DNA of 51,958 nucleotides. Origin: Pedosphaera sp. Its GTDB lineage: Bacteria > Verrucomicrobiota > Verrucomicrobiia > Limisphaerales > SXQI01. Location: contig JANYDC010000038.1 in NCBI GenBank assembly GCA_025359965.1, forward strand, positions 1-51,958. The letters are read 5' to 3'. Shown here one piece after another: positions 8,980 to 16,991 of the stretch. The position numbers were made by a program, and so were the translations under genes. How positions within the stretch are numbered: position 1 is the stretch's first letter; every line of letters begins with the position of its first letter. The notes beneath the pieces are model-generated. The model was not told the DNA's origin and ran no database searches. It worked only from the letters and a program-made list of their open reading frames with translations.

Positions 8980-10542
8980 ATGATCCCAATCAACGGCCAC
9001 AGACTGTCTCTTCCCGAGGTGTGGGAGGTCGCCACGCACCGCGCAGACTGCGAGCTTGCAGACGAGGCACGCCCTCTGATTCGACGAAGCCGAGAGCTGG
9101 TGGAGTCGCTCGCGGCCGAGCCCAGAGCCATTTACGGCATCAATACCGGGTTTGGCCCGCTCAGCGGCTTTCGAGTGAATGATGAGGATTTGGCGCAGCA
9201 CCAGCTCAACCTGATTCACCACCTCACAGTAGGGCAAGGCGCACTTTTTTCGCAGACGGAAACACGCGCCATCATGCTTGCGCGCGCCAATGCTCTTGCC
9301 CGCGGTTACTCAGGTATCCGGGAAGAGTTGATCCAGTTATTGATCAAATGCCTCAATGCAGGGGTGCTTCCCGAAATTCCCAGCGAAGGCTCCGTCGGAG
9401 CAAGCGGCGACTTGGTTCCCCTTGCCCATATGGCAGGGCTGCTGGTCGGTGTTGGGTATGCGCGATTAAAAGACGAAAGACTTCGGTCAGCCGAGGCATT
9501 AGGCCGGGTAGGCCTGAAACCAGTGACTCTGCAATGCAAGGAGGGGCTGGCCCTCGTCAATGGGACTTCCGTAATGACCGGGCTGGCGGCATTGGCCACG
9601 CAGGAGGGGGGCCAGATTTTACACTGGATGGAGCTCCTTACCGCCTGCCTCTTTCAAGCACTTGATGGCGAGCCAGAGGTGTTGTGCCAACAAATCCATA
9701 TGGCACGCGGTTTTCGCGGCCAATCGCTCGTCGCCCAACGAATCAGCGATTCGCTTAGCACCCACCCTGATTTCGCGAAGCGCATTGAGGAGCACCAGTG
9801 GGGATCCAAGCCCAAACCGGTGGAAGGTGGGGCTGAAATACAAGACCCGTATTCTTTGCGTTGCGCGCCACAAATCCTGGGGGCATTTCAGGAGGCACAT
9901 TGGCACGTCTGCGATGTCGTCACTCGCGAACTCAACGCCAGCACCGACAATCCTTTGATTTTTCCGGACACTGGAATGGTAATTCACGGTGGAAATTTTT
10001 ACGGCCAACAGATTGCGATGGTCAGCGATTACCACCGCATTGGACTTATTAAATTGGCTCTGTTGGCCGAACGACAAATTGAGAGGCTGGTGAATTGGCG
10101 ATATAGCCGAGGGCTTCCGCCGATGCTGGCTGGTGGTGCGCCCGGGTTGAACTCTGGACTCTCCGGGGCTCAACTGCTGGCCACTTCGCTTGCCGCAGAG
10201 GCACGGTTACTAGGAACTGCGGCTTCGATCCAAACCATCTCCACCAACGCAAATAACCAGGACGTGGTCAGCATGGGCTGCATTGCCGCAAAAATGACCC
10301 GCACGGCGATGCCATTGCTTTGGAAAATTCTGGCCATCGAAGCCATCGCTCTCGCGCAGGCGGCGGACGCGCGCGGTTGCGATAAGGTGTTGGGCGGGGA
10401 TTACCGCAAACTTTACGAAACAGTTCGAGGAGTATCGCCGCGACTCGAGGGAGACCGCCCGCTCAACGAGGACATCCAACGCGTGACGGCATTGCTCCAA
10501 TCGTTGGAGGCACAACAACATTGTCTGGTTCAAGAGACTTAA
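8980..10542 (+). CDS. Aromatic amino acid ammonia-lyase, tyrosine-type (TAL-like, MIO enzyme)
   Basis: The product has 520 residues from the ATG at 8980; an upstream TTG at 8929 adds an unconvincing 17-residue tail. The MIO-forming triad is ASG at 141-143 (SVGASGDLVPLAH), the catalytic Tyr is in IYGINTGFGP (Tyr52), and the C-terminal half has STNANNQDVVSMG. The substrate-selectivity loop reads HQLNLIHHLTVG, placing His81-Leu82 where Rhodobacter tyrosine ammonia-lyase has His89-Leu90. Histidine ammonia-lyases usually have Ser-His there and plant PAL has Phe. It therefore probably converts tyrosine to p-coumarate rather than degrading histidine. Neighbours support this: no other hut genes, but a halogenase-like flavoprotein 4 bp downstream and then a methyltransferase. 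Confidence 0.85.
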   Translation: MIPINGHRLSLPEVWEVATHRADCELADEARPLIRRSRELVESLAAEPRAIYGINTGFGPLSGFRVNDEDLAQHQLNLIHHLTVGQGALFSQTETRAIMLARANALARGYSGIREELIQLLIKCLNAGVLPEIPSEGSVGASGDLVPLAHMAGLLVGVGYARLKDERLRSAEALGRVGLKPVTLQCKEGLALVNGTSVMTGLAALATQEGGQILHWMELLTACLFQALDGEPEVLCQQIHMARGFRGQSLVAQRISDSLSTHPDFAKRIEEHQWGSKPKPVEGGAEIQDPYSLRCAPQILGAFQEAHWHVCDVVTRELNASTDNPLIFPDTGMVIHGGNFYGQQIAMVSDYHRIGLIKLALLAERQIERLVNWRYSRGLPPMLAGGAPGLNSGLSGAQLLATSLAAEARLLGTAASIQTISTNANNQDVVSMGCIAAKMTRTAMPLLWKILAIEAIALAQAADARGCDKVLGGDYRKLYETVRGVSPRLEGDRPLNEDIQRVTALLQSLEAQQHCLVQET

Positions 10543-10546
10543 AATT

Positions 10547-11788
10547 GTGAAAACCGAAGTCGACGTATTGATCATCGGTGCCGGGCCGGCTGGTTCGACA
10601 GCGGCTGCATTGCTCCAAAAACAGGGCATGCGTTTGCTTGTTGTCGAGAAGCAGGTGTTTCCCCGCTTTGTCATTGGAGAAAGCCTGCTGCCGCACTGCA
10701 TGGATTTGCTTTCAGAAGCCGGGCTGTTGGAAGCGGTCGAAGCGCGGGGGTTCATGCACAAGTGCGGGGCGAAATTTCTGCGGGGCACCGAGAACTGTAA
10801 TTTTGATTTCTCCGATCAATTCACCGAAGGCTGGAAACATACCTTCCAAGTCCCCAGGGCTGACTTCGACAAAACGCTCGCTGATGCAGTGGCCGAGCGC
10901 GGGGTGGAGATTGTGTACGGCCAGAGTGTGACTGCCATCGAATTTGATAAGAGCGGCGCGATGGTCACCATCGATTCCCCCGATATAATCACCCGCACGA
11001 TTTCCGCCAGATTTGTGCTGGATTGCAGCGGCTATGGAAGGGTGTTGCCCAGACTGTTGGATCTGGAAAAGCCCACGACATTTCCGGCACGCGAAGCTTT
11101 GTTCACCCATGTCACTGGTGACAGGCGGCCGCCCGATCGTGAGGGCGGGAAAATTTGGGCATGCATCCATCCGGCCGGTGCGTGGGTTTGGATTATTCCA
11201 TTTTCCGACGGCCGGACCAGTGTGGGAGTGGTGGCAACAGCGGAGTTTTTCCGAGATTTTCCCGGCGAACCATCGGTCCAACTCCACTCCATCCTAATGG
11301 CTGATCCCAATGTGGCCGCGCGCCTGGGGGATATGAAATTTGTATTCCCCCCTCAGCGGATTAGCGGGTACGCCTGCGCCATTAAGCAACTTTACGGGCA
11401 ACATTATGCGCTGGCTGGCAATGCCACCGAGTTTCTGGACCCAATATTCAGCTCAGGTGTGACGCTGGCACTGGCATCGGCCAATCGCGCAGCCAAGGTG
11501 GTGGCACGCCAGTTGAACGGCGAAAAAGTGGACTGGCAGGTTGAATACGCCGATCACGTCATGCAAGGCATCAACACCTTTCGCGCCTACGTTACCGCGT
11601 GGTATGACAAAACTCTGCCGGACATCATTTTCAGCGCCCAGGCCAACCCCGCCATCATGAGGCAAATCTGCTCGGTGCTGGCAGGATACGTCTGGGACAC
11701 CGCCAACCCCTATGTCATGCAGGCGGATAGGGCGCTGCCCTTATTGGCCAAAATTGTTCGCAGCAAAATGCAAAGGGAACTGTTGTGA
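10547..11788 (+). CDS. Flavin-dependent halogenase-like oxidoreductase
   Basis: The product has 413 residues, starting at a GTG 4 bp after the ammonia-lyase stop. The N-terminus has the FAD fold (IIGAGPAGSTAA, residues 9-20) and VIGESLLP. Features of flavin-dependent halogenases are present: Lys72 in HKCGAKF (position of the catalytic lysine, K.GA.F in phenolic halogenases), the WxWxIP motif at 213-218 (WVWIIP), and FLDPIFSSG near 297. WxWxIP is associated with blocking of monooxygenase activity in halogenases. Relatives occur in aryl polyene, xanthomonadin and flexirubin pigment clusters, where the actual reaction is not always halogenation. Stop and next start overlap as GTGA, so it is translationally coupled to the methyltransferase. 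The acceptor is likely a phenolic such as a coumaroyl unit (inference). Confidence 0.75.
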   Translation: MKTEVDVLIIGAGPAGSTAAALLQKQGMRLLVVEKQVFPRFVIGESLLPHCMDLLSEAGLLEAVEARGFMHKCGAKFLRGTENCNFDFSDQFTEGWKHTFQVPRADFDKTLADAVAERGVEIVYGQSVTAIEFDKSGAMVTIDSPDIITRTISARFVLDCSGYGRVLPRLLDLEKPTTFPAREALFTHVTGDRRPPDREGGKIWACIHPAGAWVWIIPFSDGRTSVGVVATAEFFRDFPGEPSVQLHSILMADPNVAARLGDMKFVFPPQRISGYACAIKQLYGQHYALAGNATEFLDPIFSSGVTLALASANRAAKVVARQLNGEKVDWQVEYADHVMQGINTFRAYVTAWYDKTLPDIIFSAQANPAIMRQICSVLAGYVWDTANPYVMQADRALPLLAKIVRSKMQRELL

Positions 11789-12852
11789 GCATGTTTAACG
11801 TGGACACAAGGAGCGCGTACGAGGCAAAGCTTGAAGCTCAACGGATCGCCTTCGCTCCCGTAATGTTTCAGGCGTGCCGGATTTTGCGGGATGCCGGAAT
11901 CTTGGAATTGATTCAAAAAAGTCGCGAAACGGGCATGACTTTGAATGATGTGGTTTCAAAAATCAGCCTGCCACGCTATGGAATCAAGGTTCTGTTGGAA
12001 TCTGGCTTGGGCATCGGGTTGTTTTGCCTCAATGACGGCCGGTATACGATTACCAAGCTGGGGTATTTCATGTTCCGCGACAGCATGACACGCGTCAACA
12101 TGGACGTGGTGCATGACGTTTGTTACCGGGGACTATTCGACCTCGATAAATCCATCGAGCAAGAAAAACCAGTCGGCCTTGCAACGCTGGGCGATTGGAG
12201 CACGCTTTACGAGGGACTTTCGTCCTTCACCCCCAAGCAGCGTGAAAGCTGGCTGGCCTTTGATCACTATTATTCCGACGCGGCTTTCCCGGCCGCCCTG
12301 CCCCTCGTGTTCGCGGACAAACCCAAACGATTGCTGGATGTGGGCGGTAACACCGGCAGATGGGCCATCCAATGCGCCCAATTTGATACGGAAGTGCAAA
12401 TCACCATTGCGGATTTGCCACAGCAACTTGGTTTCGCGACGGGGACAGTCAATAAAAACAACCTGCAAAGCCGCGTGGACTTTTTCCCGACCAATCTGCT
12501 GGATGATTCAATACCGCTCCCTGGAGGCCATGACGCCATTTGGATGAGCCAGTTTTTGGATTGTTTTTCAGAAAGGGAAATCGTCTCCATCCTCCGCCGC
12601 GCCGCGCAGGCCATGACCCCGCAAAGCAAATTGTATATCCTTGAACTTTTTTGGGACCGCCAGCCCAACGAGACCGCGGCGTTTTGCCTTCAGCAAACCT
12701 CCCTTTATTTCACCTGTATCGCCAATGGCAACAGCCAGATGTACCACTCTGCGGACCTGCTGCGATGTCTGGCGGAAAGCGGACTAAAGGTGATTGAAGA
12801 CCACAACGAAGTCGGTCAGTACCACACCCTGCTCAAGTGCCGAATGGCGTGA
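11785..12852 (+). CDS. SAM-dependent methyltransferase (plant O-methyltransferase-like fold)
   Basis: The product has 355 residues from the GTG at 11785, which overlaps the upstream stop by 4 bp; an in-frame ATG at 11791 is equally possible. The N-terminal ~110 residues look like a winged-helix dimerisation domain. The SAM-binding motif I is DVGGNTG at 185-191, with acidic D210 in IADLP. At the place where plant-type O-methyltransferases carry the catalytic His (LHDW), this protein has FLDCF (257-261), so the general base is absent or altered. Genes like this sit in aryl-polyene-type clusters, where the aromatic head group is methylated. It is the last gene of the ammonia-lyase operon; C- or O-methylation of a hydroxycinnamate is a reasonable but unproven role. 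Confidence 0.75.
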   Translation: MSMFNVDTRSAYEAKLEAQRIAFAPVMFQACRILRDAGILELIQKSRETGMTLNDVVSKISLPRYGIKVLLESGLGIGLFCLNDGRYTITKLGYFMFRDSMTRVNMDVVHDVCYRGLFDLDKSIEQEKPVGLATLGDWSTLYEGLSSFTPKQRESWLAFDHYYSDAAFPAALPLVFADKPKRLLDVGGNTGRWAIQCAQFDTEVQITIADLPQQLGFATGTVNKNNLQSRVDFFPTNLLDDSIPLPGGHDAIWMSQFLDCFSEREIVSILRRAAQAMTPQSKLYILELFWDRQPNETAAFCLQQTSLYFTCIANGNSQMYHSADLLRCLAESGLKVIEDHNEVGQYHTLLKCRMA

Positions 12853-12959
12853 TTAGGCCAAGAAAATCGACACTAAAAACAGGACCGATTGAAGCCGAAC
12901 GCGGACGGTCCTGCCAGGATCCGAAATAGAAGGGTCACCGGGCACATAGTCGCGGCGGT

Positions 12960-13703
12960 TCAGGCGAAAGATGAACCAACAGGGATAAACGAACGTGCTC
13001 CAAAATATTCGATGTACCGAGCAGACCAATGGCTCCATTGGCGTGCCTGATCAATTTTCCACGCGTGGTAAAAGCGCACACAACTTTCGTATAGCTCTTG
13101 GGAGACAACTAGATCCTCGCCGGAAAGCTCGGATTTCTCCAAGGCAAAGTGGGTTTTGCCATTCTGGTATTCCGACCAGGGACAGATGTAAAACCGAATA
13201 CGGTCAAGACGGCCGTCTACGCGGCCTTCTCTGCGTCGGTCTTCCAGGATCAGGTCAAGGCGATCGCGCTTGCTAGGATCAGCCTCAATTTTTCGACCAA
13301 AGGAAAGCGTGAGGCCCTCATGTTGAAGCCCGTCAAGATCGTGATTGTGGTAAAAAGTGAAAGACATCATCGCCGGATCGGCAAGCAACTCCGATGCAAA
13401 GCTTTGGTATTGCGGGGGCGCCAAAGGAAGCAATCGGGCAATAAGGGGATCAACCAGTCTTAAATAATCCGCGTCGTTCTCCTTGGTTTGCACATGCGCG
13501 CGGAAAACGTTCAGACCCTTCTTGTTCCAAGCGCGGGACCAGCCCATTCCTTTTTCCTGCCGCTTCGCTTCAAGGGCATGCATAAGGCATCGAAGCAGCC
13601 AATTGGGGCGCTTTTGGAGGTTGATCTCCCACATCAGAGCGGGAAGGGATAAATCCTCGACAGGAAGTGATTCGGCGTCCAATAGGAGTGTGGCTGTGCT
13701 CAT
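12960..13703 (-). CDS. Hypothetical protein, unrecognised
   Basis: The product has 247 residues from the ATG at 13703; the frame extends to a TTG at 13736, which would overlap the upstream receiver gene by 19 bp. I see no signal peptide, membrane segment or known motif. It is rich in charged residues and tryptophan/tyrosine (for example WSHWSARYIEYFGARSF near the C-terminus). It begins 14 bp after the stop of a CheY-like receiver on the same strand, so the two are probably co-transcribed and it could be an output or partner of that receiver. Function unknown. Confidence 0.6.
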   Translation of the reverse strand: MSTATLLLDAESLPVEDLSLPALMWEINLQKRPNWLLRCLMHALEAKRQEKGMGWSRAWNKKGLNVFRAHVQTKENDADYLRLVDPLIARLLPLAPPQYQSFASELLADPAMMSFTFYHNHDLDGLQHEGLTLSFGRKIEADPSKRDRLDLILEDRRREGRVDGRLDRIRFYICPWSEYQNGKTHFALEKSELSGEDLVVSQELYESCVRFYHAWKIDQARQWSHWSARYIEYFGARSFIPVGSSFA

Positions 13704-13717
13704 TCTCTTGGGTTTTT

Positions 13718-14107
13718 TCAAATTCCGTTTGGACAAGGCTGATCAATGACTCCCAGAATTTGCAACTTGTCGCGGATCATTTCCTCCGTCATCGGTTTCA
13801 TGAGAAAATCGGCGGCTCCTGCCATTAAAACTTCGCCCATATCTTCAAGAGTGTTGTGGGAGGTCACCATCAATCTCTTCATCTCCGCGTAGGATGGGTT
13901 GGCGCGAACAGCTTCGACAAATTCGAGGCCGTTCATACGAGGCATATCCCAATCAACCAGAGCCAAATCCAACGGAGCGTTCTTTTCCAACTGCTCAAGC
14001 CCAACCATGCCGTCCTCTGCCTCAACAATATCGCTGGCAAATTCCGCAATATAGTTCGAAAGCAGTCGACGCATGGTGCGCGAGTCGTCAAGGATAATTG
14101 CTTTCAT
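13718..14107 (-). CDS. CheY-like single-domain response regulator
   Basis: The product has 129 residues and consists only of a receiver domain. The acidic pocket is Asp7-Asp8, the phospho-acceptor is Asp52 in LVDWDMP, the switch Thr is Thr82 in VTSHN, and the conserved Lys is Lys104 in MKP. No output domain is fused, so signalling must pass through a partner, as in chemotaxis or type IV pilus systems. It is followed 14 bp later by the unknown protein at 12960-13703, the obvious candidate partner. No kinase lies nearby; the receiver-kinase at 50662 is far away. Confidence 0.9.
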   Translation of the reverse strand: MKAIILDDSRTMRRLLSNYIAEFASDIVEAEDGMVGLEQLEKNAPLDLALVDWDMPRMNGLEFVEAVRANPSYAEMKRLMVTSHNTLEDMGEVLMAGAADFLMKPMTEEMIRDKLQILGVIDQPCPNGI

Positions 14108-14376
14108 GCTGGCAAAGGTGGCTCCACGACTGGTTTTGGCGTAAGGCTGGTTAAAAACACTTCAAAGTAAAGTATCGGCATGTTGGCGGCTGGGTTGAGC
14201 TTTCCTGCGAACCACGAACAAACTCCTCTTTTGAATCACAACCAACTCATCTGGCTTGGCAGGAGTGTGATGTTTCAACAGAATCAGTGTTGGATGACTC
14301 ACGAGTTCACACTTTGCAAGTTTCCAATGCTTCGTGCCCGGGGGGAAACTCGAACAAAAAATCCCCAGCAACGGCG
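14108..14376. other. Intergenic region between receiver gene and tRNA promoter
   Basis: About 270 bp without a gene I would support. It must hold the promoter of the leftward receiver operon, but I see no convincing -35/-10 pair for it. A reverse-strand frame of 82 codons (14162-14410) begins inside the tRNA promoter and has no recognisable features. Confidence 0.5.
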
Positions 14377-14404
14377 TTGACAACCGATATTGACCCGCTA
14401 TTAT
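14377..14404 (+). promoter_or_regulatory. Sigma-70 promoter of tRNA-Ala
   Basis: TTGACA at 14377-14382 (perfect -35) and TATTAT at 14399-14404 (-10, five of six) are separated by 16 bp. The predicted transcription start, about 14411, is only a few bases before the tRNA 5' end at 14418. This fits a dedicated strong tRNA promoter. Confidence 0.75.
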
Positions 14405-14417
14405 CCACACTCTGGTC

Positions 14418-14493
14418 GGGGTCGTAGCTCAGTTGGTAGAGCACCACAATGGCATTGTGGGGGTCAGGGGTTCGAGACCCCTCGGCTCCACCA
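14418..14493 (+). tRNA. tRNA-Ala (anticodon GGC)
   Basis: A 76-nt cloverleaf with encoded CCA. The acceptor stem GGGGTCG pairs with CGGCTCC, including the G3:U70 wobble pair that is the alanine identity element. The D-arm has GTAGCTCAGTTGGTAGAGC. The anticodon stem CCACA/TGTGG closes a seven-base loop ATGGCAT with anticodon GGC at loop positions 3-5, reading GCC (and GCU) codons. The T-arm is GGGG-TTCGAGA-CCCC. A strong promoter precedes it and a terminator follows. Confidence 0.95.
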
Positions 14494-14518
14494 TCTCTCC
14501 AAGATGGATTCCAGAAGT

Positions 14519-14557
14519 AAAACAGGCCTAAATCGAAAGATTTAGGCCTGTTTTATT
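14519..14557 (+). terminator. Rho-independent terminator after tRNA-Ala
   Basis: A perfect 16-bp stem (AAAACAGGCCTAAATC with its complement) is closed by a GAAA tetraloop at 14535-14538 and ends in TTTTATT. It starts 25 bp after the tRNA CCA end. The A-run before and T-run after make it potentially bidirectional. Confidence 0.9.
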
Positions 14558-14601
14558 CAACCCAAGTACCTTTCCTCTGACAAAGTTTGTTTTAGGCACA
14601 G

Positions 14602-15525
14602 ATGAAAATACTCGGTTGGAGCTTGAATTTTCGACCTACCCTGAACTCTCGGGACTTTGAAGGTCGATTGACACCATCTGCTGTTTGCCTTATCAAAAAC
14701 ATTAGGATGCTCGCACACCCCGCCTGTACCGCACCTCCTGATTCTCAGGGATTTGATATTCCATCGAAAGCCTCTGCTTTTACCCTAATTGAGCTTCTCG
14801 TCGTGGTGGCAATTATTGCGATTTTGGCTTCCCTCATTTTACCGGCAGCCGCGCGGGCTCATTATTCGGGAAAGAAAATGGCCTGCATCAATAATATCCG
14901 GCAACAGTACCTGGCTCAAATCATGTACGGCGATGATAACCAGGGACGATTTCCTTTTCACGATGATGGCAGTCCTGATTACCACCGCACGCCGACCACA
15001 GGCAAGCAGAGCATAGTAAACTCGTTGAAAGGCACCTACCTCAAAAATCCTTGGGTCACGATTTGCCCCATCACCAAAGTCTTTGGCAAATTGTGGCCCA
15101 GTTACGATCGGCCCGATGGAGGAGATCCCGGCTACGGCGGCTGGGGCACGGATGCAGCCAATGTTTATGTGCCGTACATGTATTTCGCAAATTTCCCCAG
15201 CATGAAATTTGTTGATGCCGACGGCAAAGTCAATCCCAACTCCGGAGCCAACGAACCGGCCTGGCCAACCAAAGTCTCTGAGTGCGACAGCCGCCGAGCT
15301 TTCATTACCCATCGCATTAGCGACACGCCAGGAGTTGCGGTGTGGGATGTGGGCCATTTGGGGAAACACTCGGCCGGTACGGTCAGCAAGCCGTTCCTGT
15401 CGTTCTCTCTCTCTCCAGACCAGCCAGTCGGCCAAGCGGATGGAAGCGTGATTATCCGCAAAAAGGCGCTGGTCAAAGCCAGAGCCAAAGGCGGGCCCTC
15501 TCCCGACACCACCTACTATTATTGA
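14602..15525 (+). CDS. Type II secretion/pseudopilin-like protein with prepilin cleavage domain
   Basis: The product has 307 residues. The prepilin motif is SA|FTLIELLVVVAIIAILASLILPA, with Glu at +5 of the mature protein and the usual hydrophobic helix; the residue before the cut is Ala instead of the commoner Gly. It is followed by NNIRQQYLAQIMYGDDNQGRFP, typical of the numerous pseudopilin-like proteins (DUF1559-like) of PVC bacteria. The ATG at 14602 has an AGG five bases upstream but gives an unusually long leader (about 59 residues). An ATG at 14707 gives a leader of about 24 residues and may be the true start. Likely inner-membrane anchored with a periplasmic domain. No other pilus genes are adjacent. 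Confidence 0.8.
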   Translation: MKILGWSLNFRPTLNSRDFEGRLTPSAVCLIKNIRMLAHPACTAPPDSQGFDIPSKASAFTLIELLVVVAIIAILASLILPAAARAHYSGKKMACINNIRQQYLAQIMYGDDNQGRFPFHDDGSPDYHRTPTTGKQSIVNSLKGTYLKNPWVTICPITKVFGKLWPSYDRPDGGDPGYGGWGTDAANVYVPYMYFANFPSMKFVDADGKVNPNSGANEPAWPTKVSECDSRRAFITHRISDTPGVAVWDVGHLGKHSAGTVSKPFLSFSLSPDQPVGQADGSVIIRKKALVKARAKGGPSPDTTYYY

Positions 15526-15562
15526 GGTTGACGATTTTGTTGAGGCCGGGTGGAATTAAGGC

Positions 15563-16915
15563 ATGAACCAGCCACAATCGCCGTTGTCGCGTCGTCGTTT
15601 TCTTTCTAACACCTCCATGCTGGCCACGGGAGCCGCGTTGCTGCCAAATATCTGGCTTTCCAAGACCGGTGCAGCTCCGCGCAAGGTCTCGGCCAACGAA
15701 AAACTCAATATCGCAATCATCGGCGCGGGCGGACGCGGTGCCGGGGATACCGATGGGGTAAAGGGCGAGAACATCGTCGCCTTGTGCGACGTGGATTGGG
15801 ATCACGCCGCCGGTCAGTTCAAGAAATATCCTAATGCCAAACGGTTCAAGGATTTCCGCAAGATGCTGGAGGAGATGAAGGAAATCGATGCGGTCGTTGT
15901 GGCAACGCCCGATCATACGCATGCGGTGGCCAGCGTCATGGCCATGCGCATGGGCAAGCATTGCTATTGCGAAAAGCCGCTGACTCATTCGATTTACGAG
16001 GCACGGGTCATGCACGAGGTGGCGAAGGAGATGGGGGTCGCCACACAGATGGGCAATCAAGGGACGGCGAGTGCCGGGCTGCGCAAGGGAGTGGAGGTGA
16101 TCCAATCGGGAGCCATCGGTCCGGTGCGCGAGGTGCATGTCTGGACGAATCGGCCGCAATGGCCGCAAGGGGTGATGAAACGTCCCACGGATCAACCAGG
16201 CGTCCCCGATACAATGGCTTGGGATCTCTGGCTCGGACCAGCGGCGGCGCGTCCCTATCATCCTGCCTATGCACCTTTCAAATGGCGCGGCTGGTGCGAC
16301 TTCGGCACGGGAGCGATTGGCGATATGACCTGTCACACTGCCAACGTCGCTTTCATGGCGCTCAAGCTGGGCTTCCCCATCAGCGCGGAGGCCATGGTTT
16401 CGACCGATGTGAATGGCGAGACGTATCCCAGCAAATCGATCATTCGCTATGAATTCCCGCCGCGCGGCGATATGCCTGCGGTCTCCTATTTTTGGTATGA
16501 CGGCGGGAACCGTCCCCCGCGCTACGTCGGCAATGGCGTCAAGCTCCCTGACAACATTGCAGACAGCGGCTTATTGCTCGTAGGCGATAAAGGCGTATTT
16601 TTCTCGCCCAACGATTACGGCTCGGAATTCACGCTGCTGCCTGAAATGGATTTCAAAGATTACGTGGCGCCCGCGCAAACCCTGCCACGTTCCCCCGGTC
16701 ACCATATTGAATGGATCAATGCCTGCAAAGGCGGACCGGCCGCAATGTCCAATTTCGATTACTCCGGGCCATTCACCGAAGCAATCCTGCTCGGAACGCT
16801 CGCCGTTCGCTCTCCAGGAAAGGTGCTGTGGGACGGAGCGGGCATGCGCGTGACCAATAACGAGGACCTTAACCGACTGGTCAAACCCGAGTTCCGCGCG
16901 GGGTGGACGCTATAA
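15563..16915 (+). CDS. Tat-exported Gfo/Idh/MocA family oxidoreductase
   Basis: The product has 450 residues. The N-terminus carries a twin-arginine signal (SRRRFLSNTSMLATGAALL). Next come the NAD(P)-binding fold IAIIGAGGRGAGD (about residues 50-62) and the catalytic-lysine motif CEKPLTHS. WYDGGNRPP in the C-terminal half is typical of the exported PVC subgroup. Such enzymes oxidise or reduce sugar hydroxyls and are thought to work with a tightly bound cofactor outside the cytoplasm. It is followed 76 bp later by an aminotransferase on the same strand, but a functional link is not evident. Confidence 0.85.
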   Translation: MNQPQSPLSRRRFLSNTSMLATGAALLPNIWLSKTGAAPRKVSANEKLNIAIIGAGGRGAGDTDGVKGENIVALCDVDWDHAAGQFKKYPNAKRFKDFRKMLEEMKEIDAVVVATPDHTHAVASVMAMRMGKHCYCEKPLTHSIYEARVMHEVAKEMGVATQMGNQGTASAGLRKGVEVIQSGAIGPVREVHVWTNRPQWPQGVMKRPTDQPGVPDTMAWDLWLGPAAARPYHPAYAPFKWRGWCDFGTGAIGDMTCHTANVAFMALKLGFPISAEAMVSTDVNGETYPSKSIIRYEFPPRGDMPAVSYFWYDGGNRPPRYVGNGVKLPDNIADSGLLLVGDKGVFFSPNDYGSEFTLLPEMDFKDYVAPAQTLPRSPGHHIEWINACKGGPAAMSNFDYSGPFTEAILLGTLAVRSPGKVLWDGAGMRVTNNEDLNRLVKPEFRAGWTL

Positions 16916-16991
16916 GACCAACGTCCGGCGCATACCAAATTGCGAAAACACGCTTGCCGGGAGTGGTGTCCGTGTTAGCCTCCGCCTTTCG

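Noticed and set aside
9619..10173. Long reverse-strand open frames within the ammonia-lyase and halogenase genes (also 10210-10788 and 10712-11287)
   Set aside because: They lie opposite strongly supported genes, have no motifs, and arise from codon bias in GC-richer coding DNA.
8980..10542. Histidine ammonia-lyase (HutH)
   Set aside because: The His-Leu selectivity pair and the absence of other hut genes favour a tyrosine ammonia-lyase.
12890..12935. Small hairpin after the methyltransferase gene as a terminator
   Set aside because: The stem is only about six base pairs with a G-U pair and no T-run follows it.
14162..14410. 82-codon reverse frame upstream of the tRNA
   Set aside because: It starts inside the tRNA promoter and shows no protein-like features.
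14418..14493. tRNA-Ala as an integration site for a mobile island
   Set aside because: I see no integrase gene, no direct repeat of the tRNA 3' end, and no change in gene type beside it.
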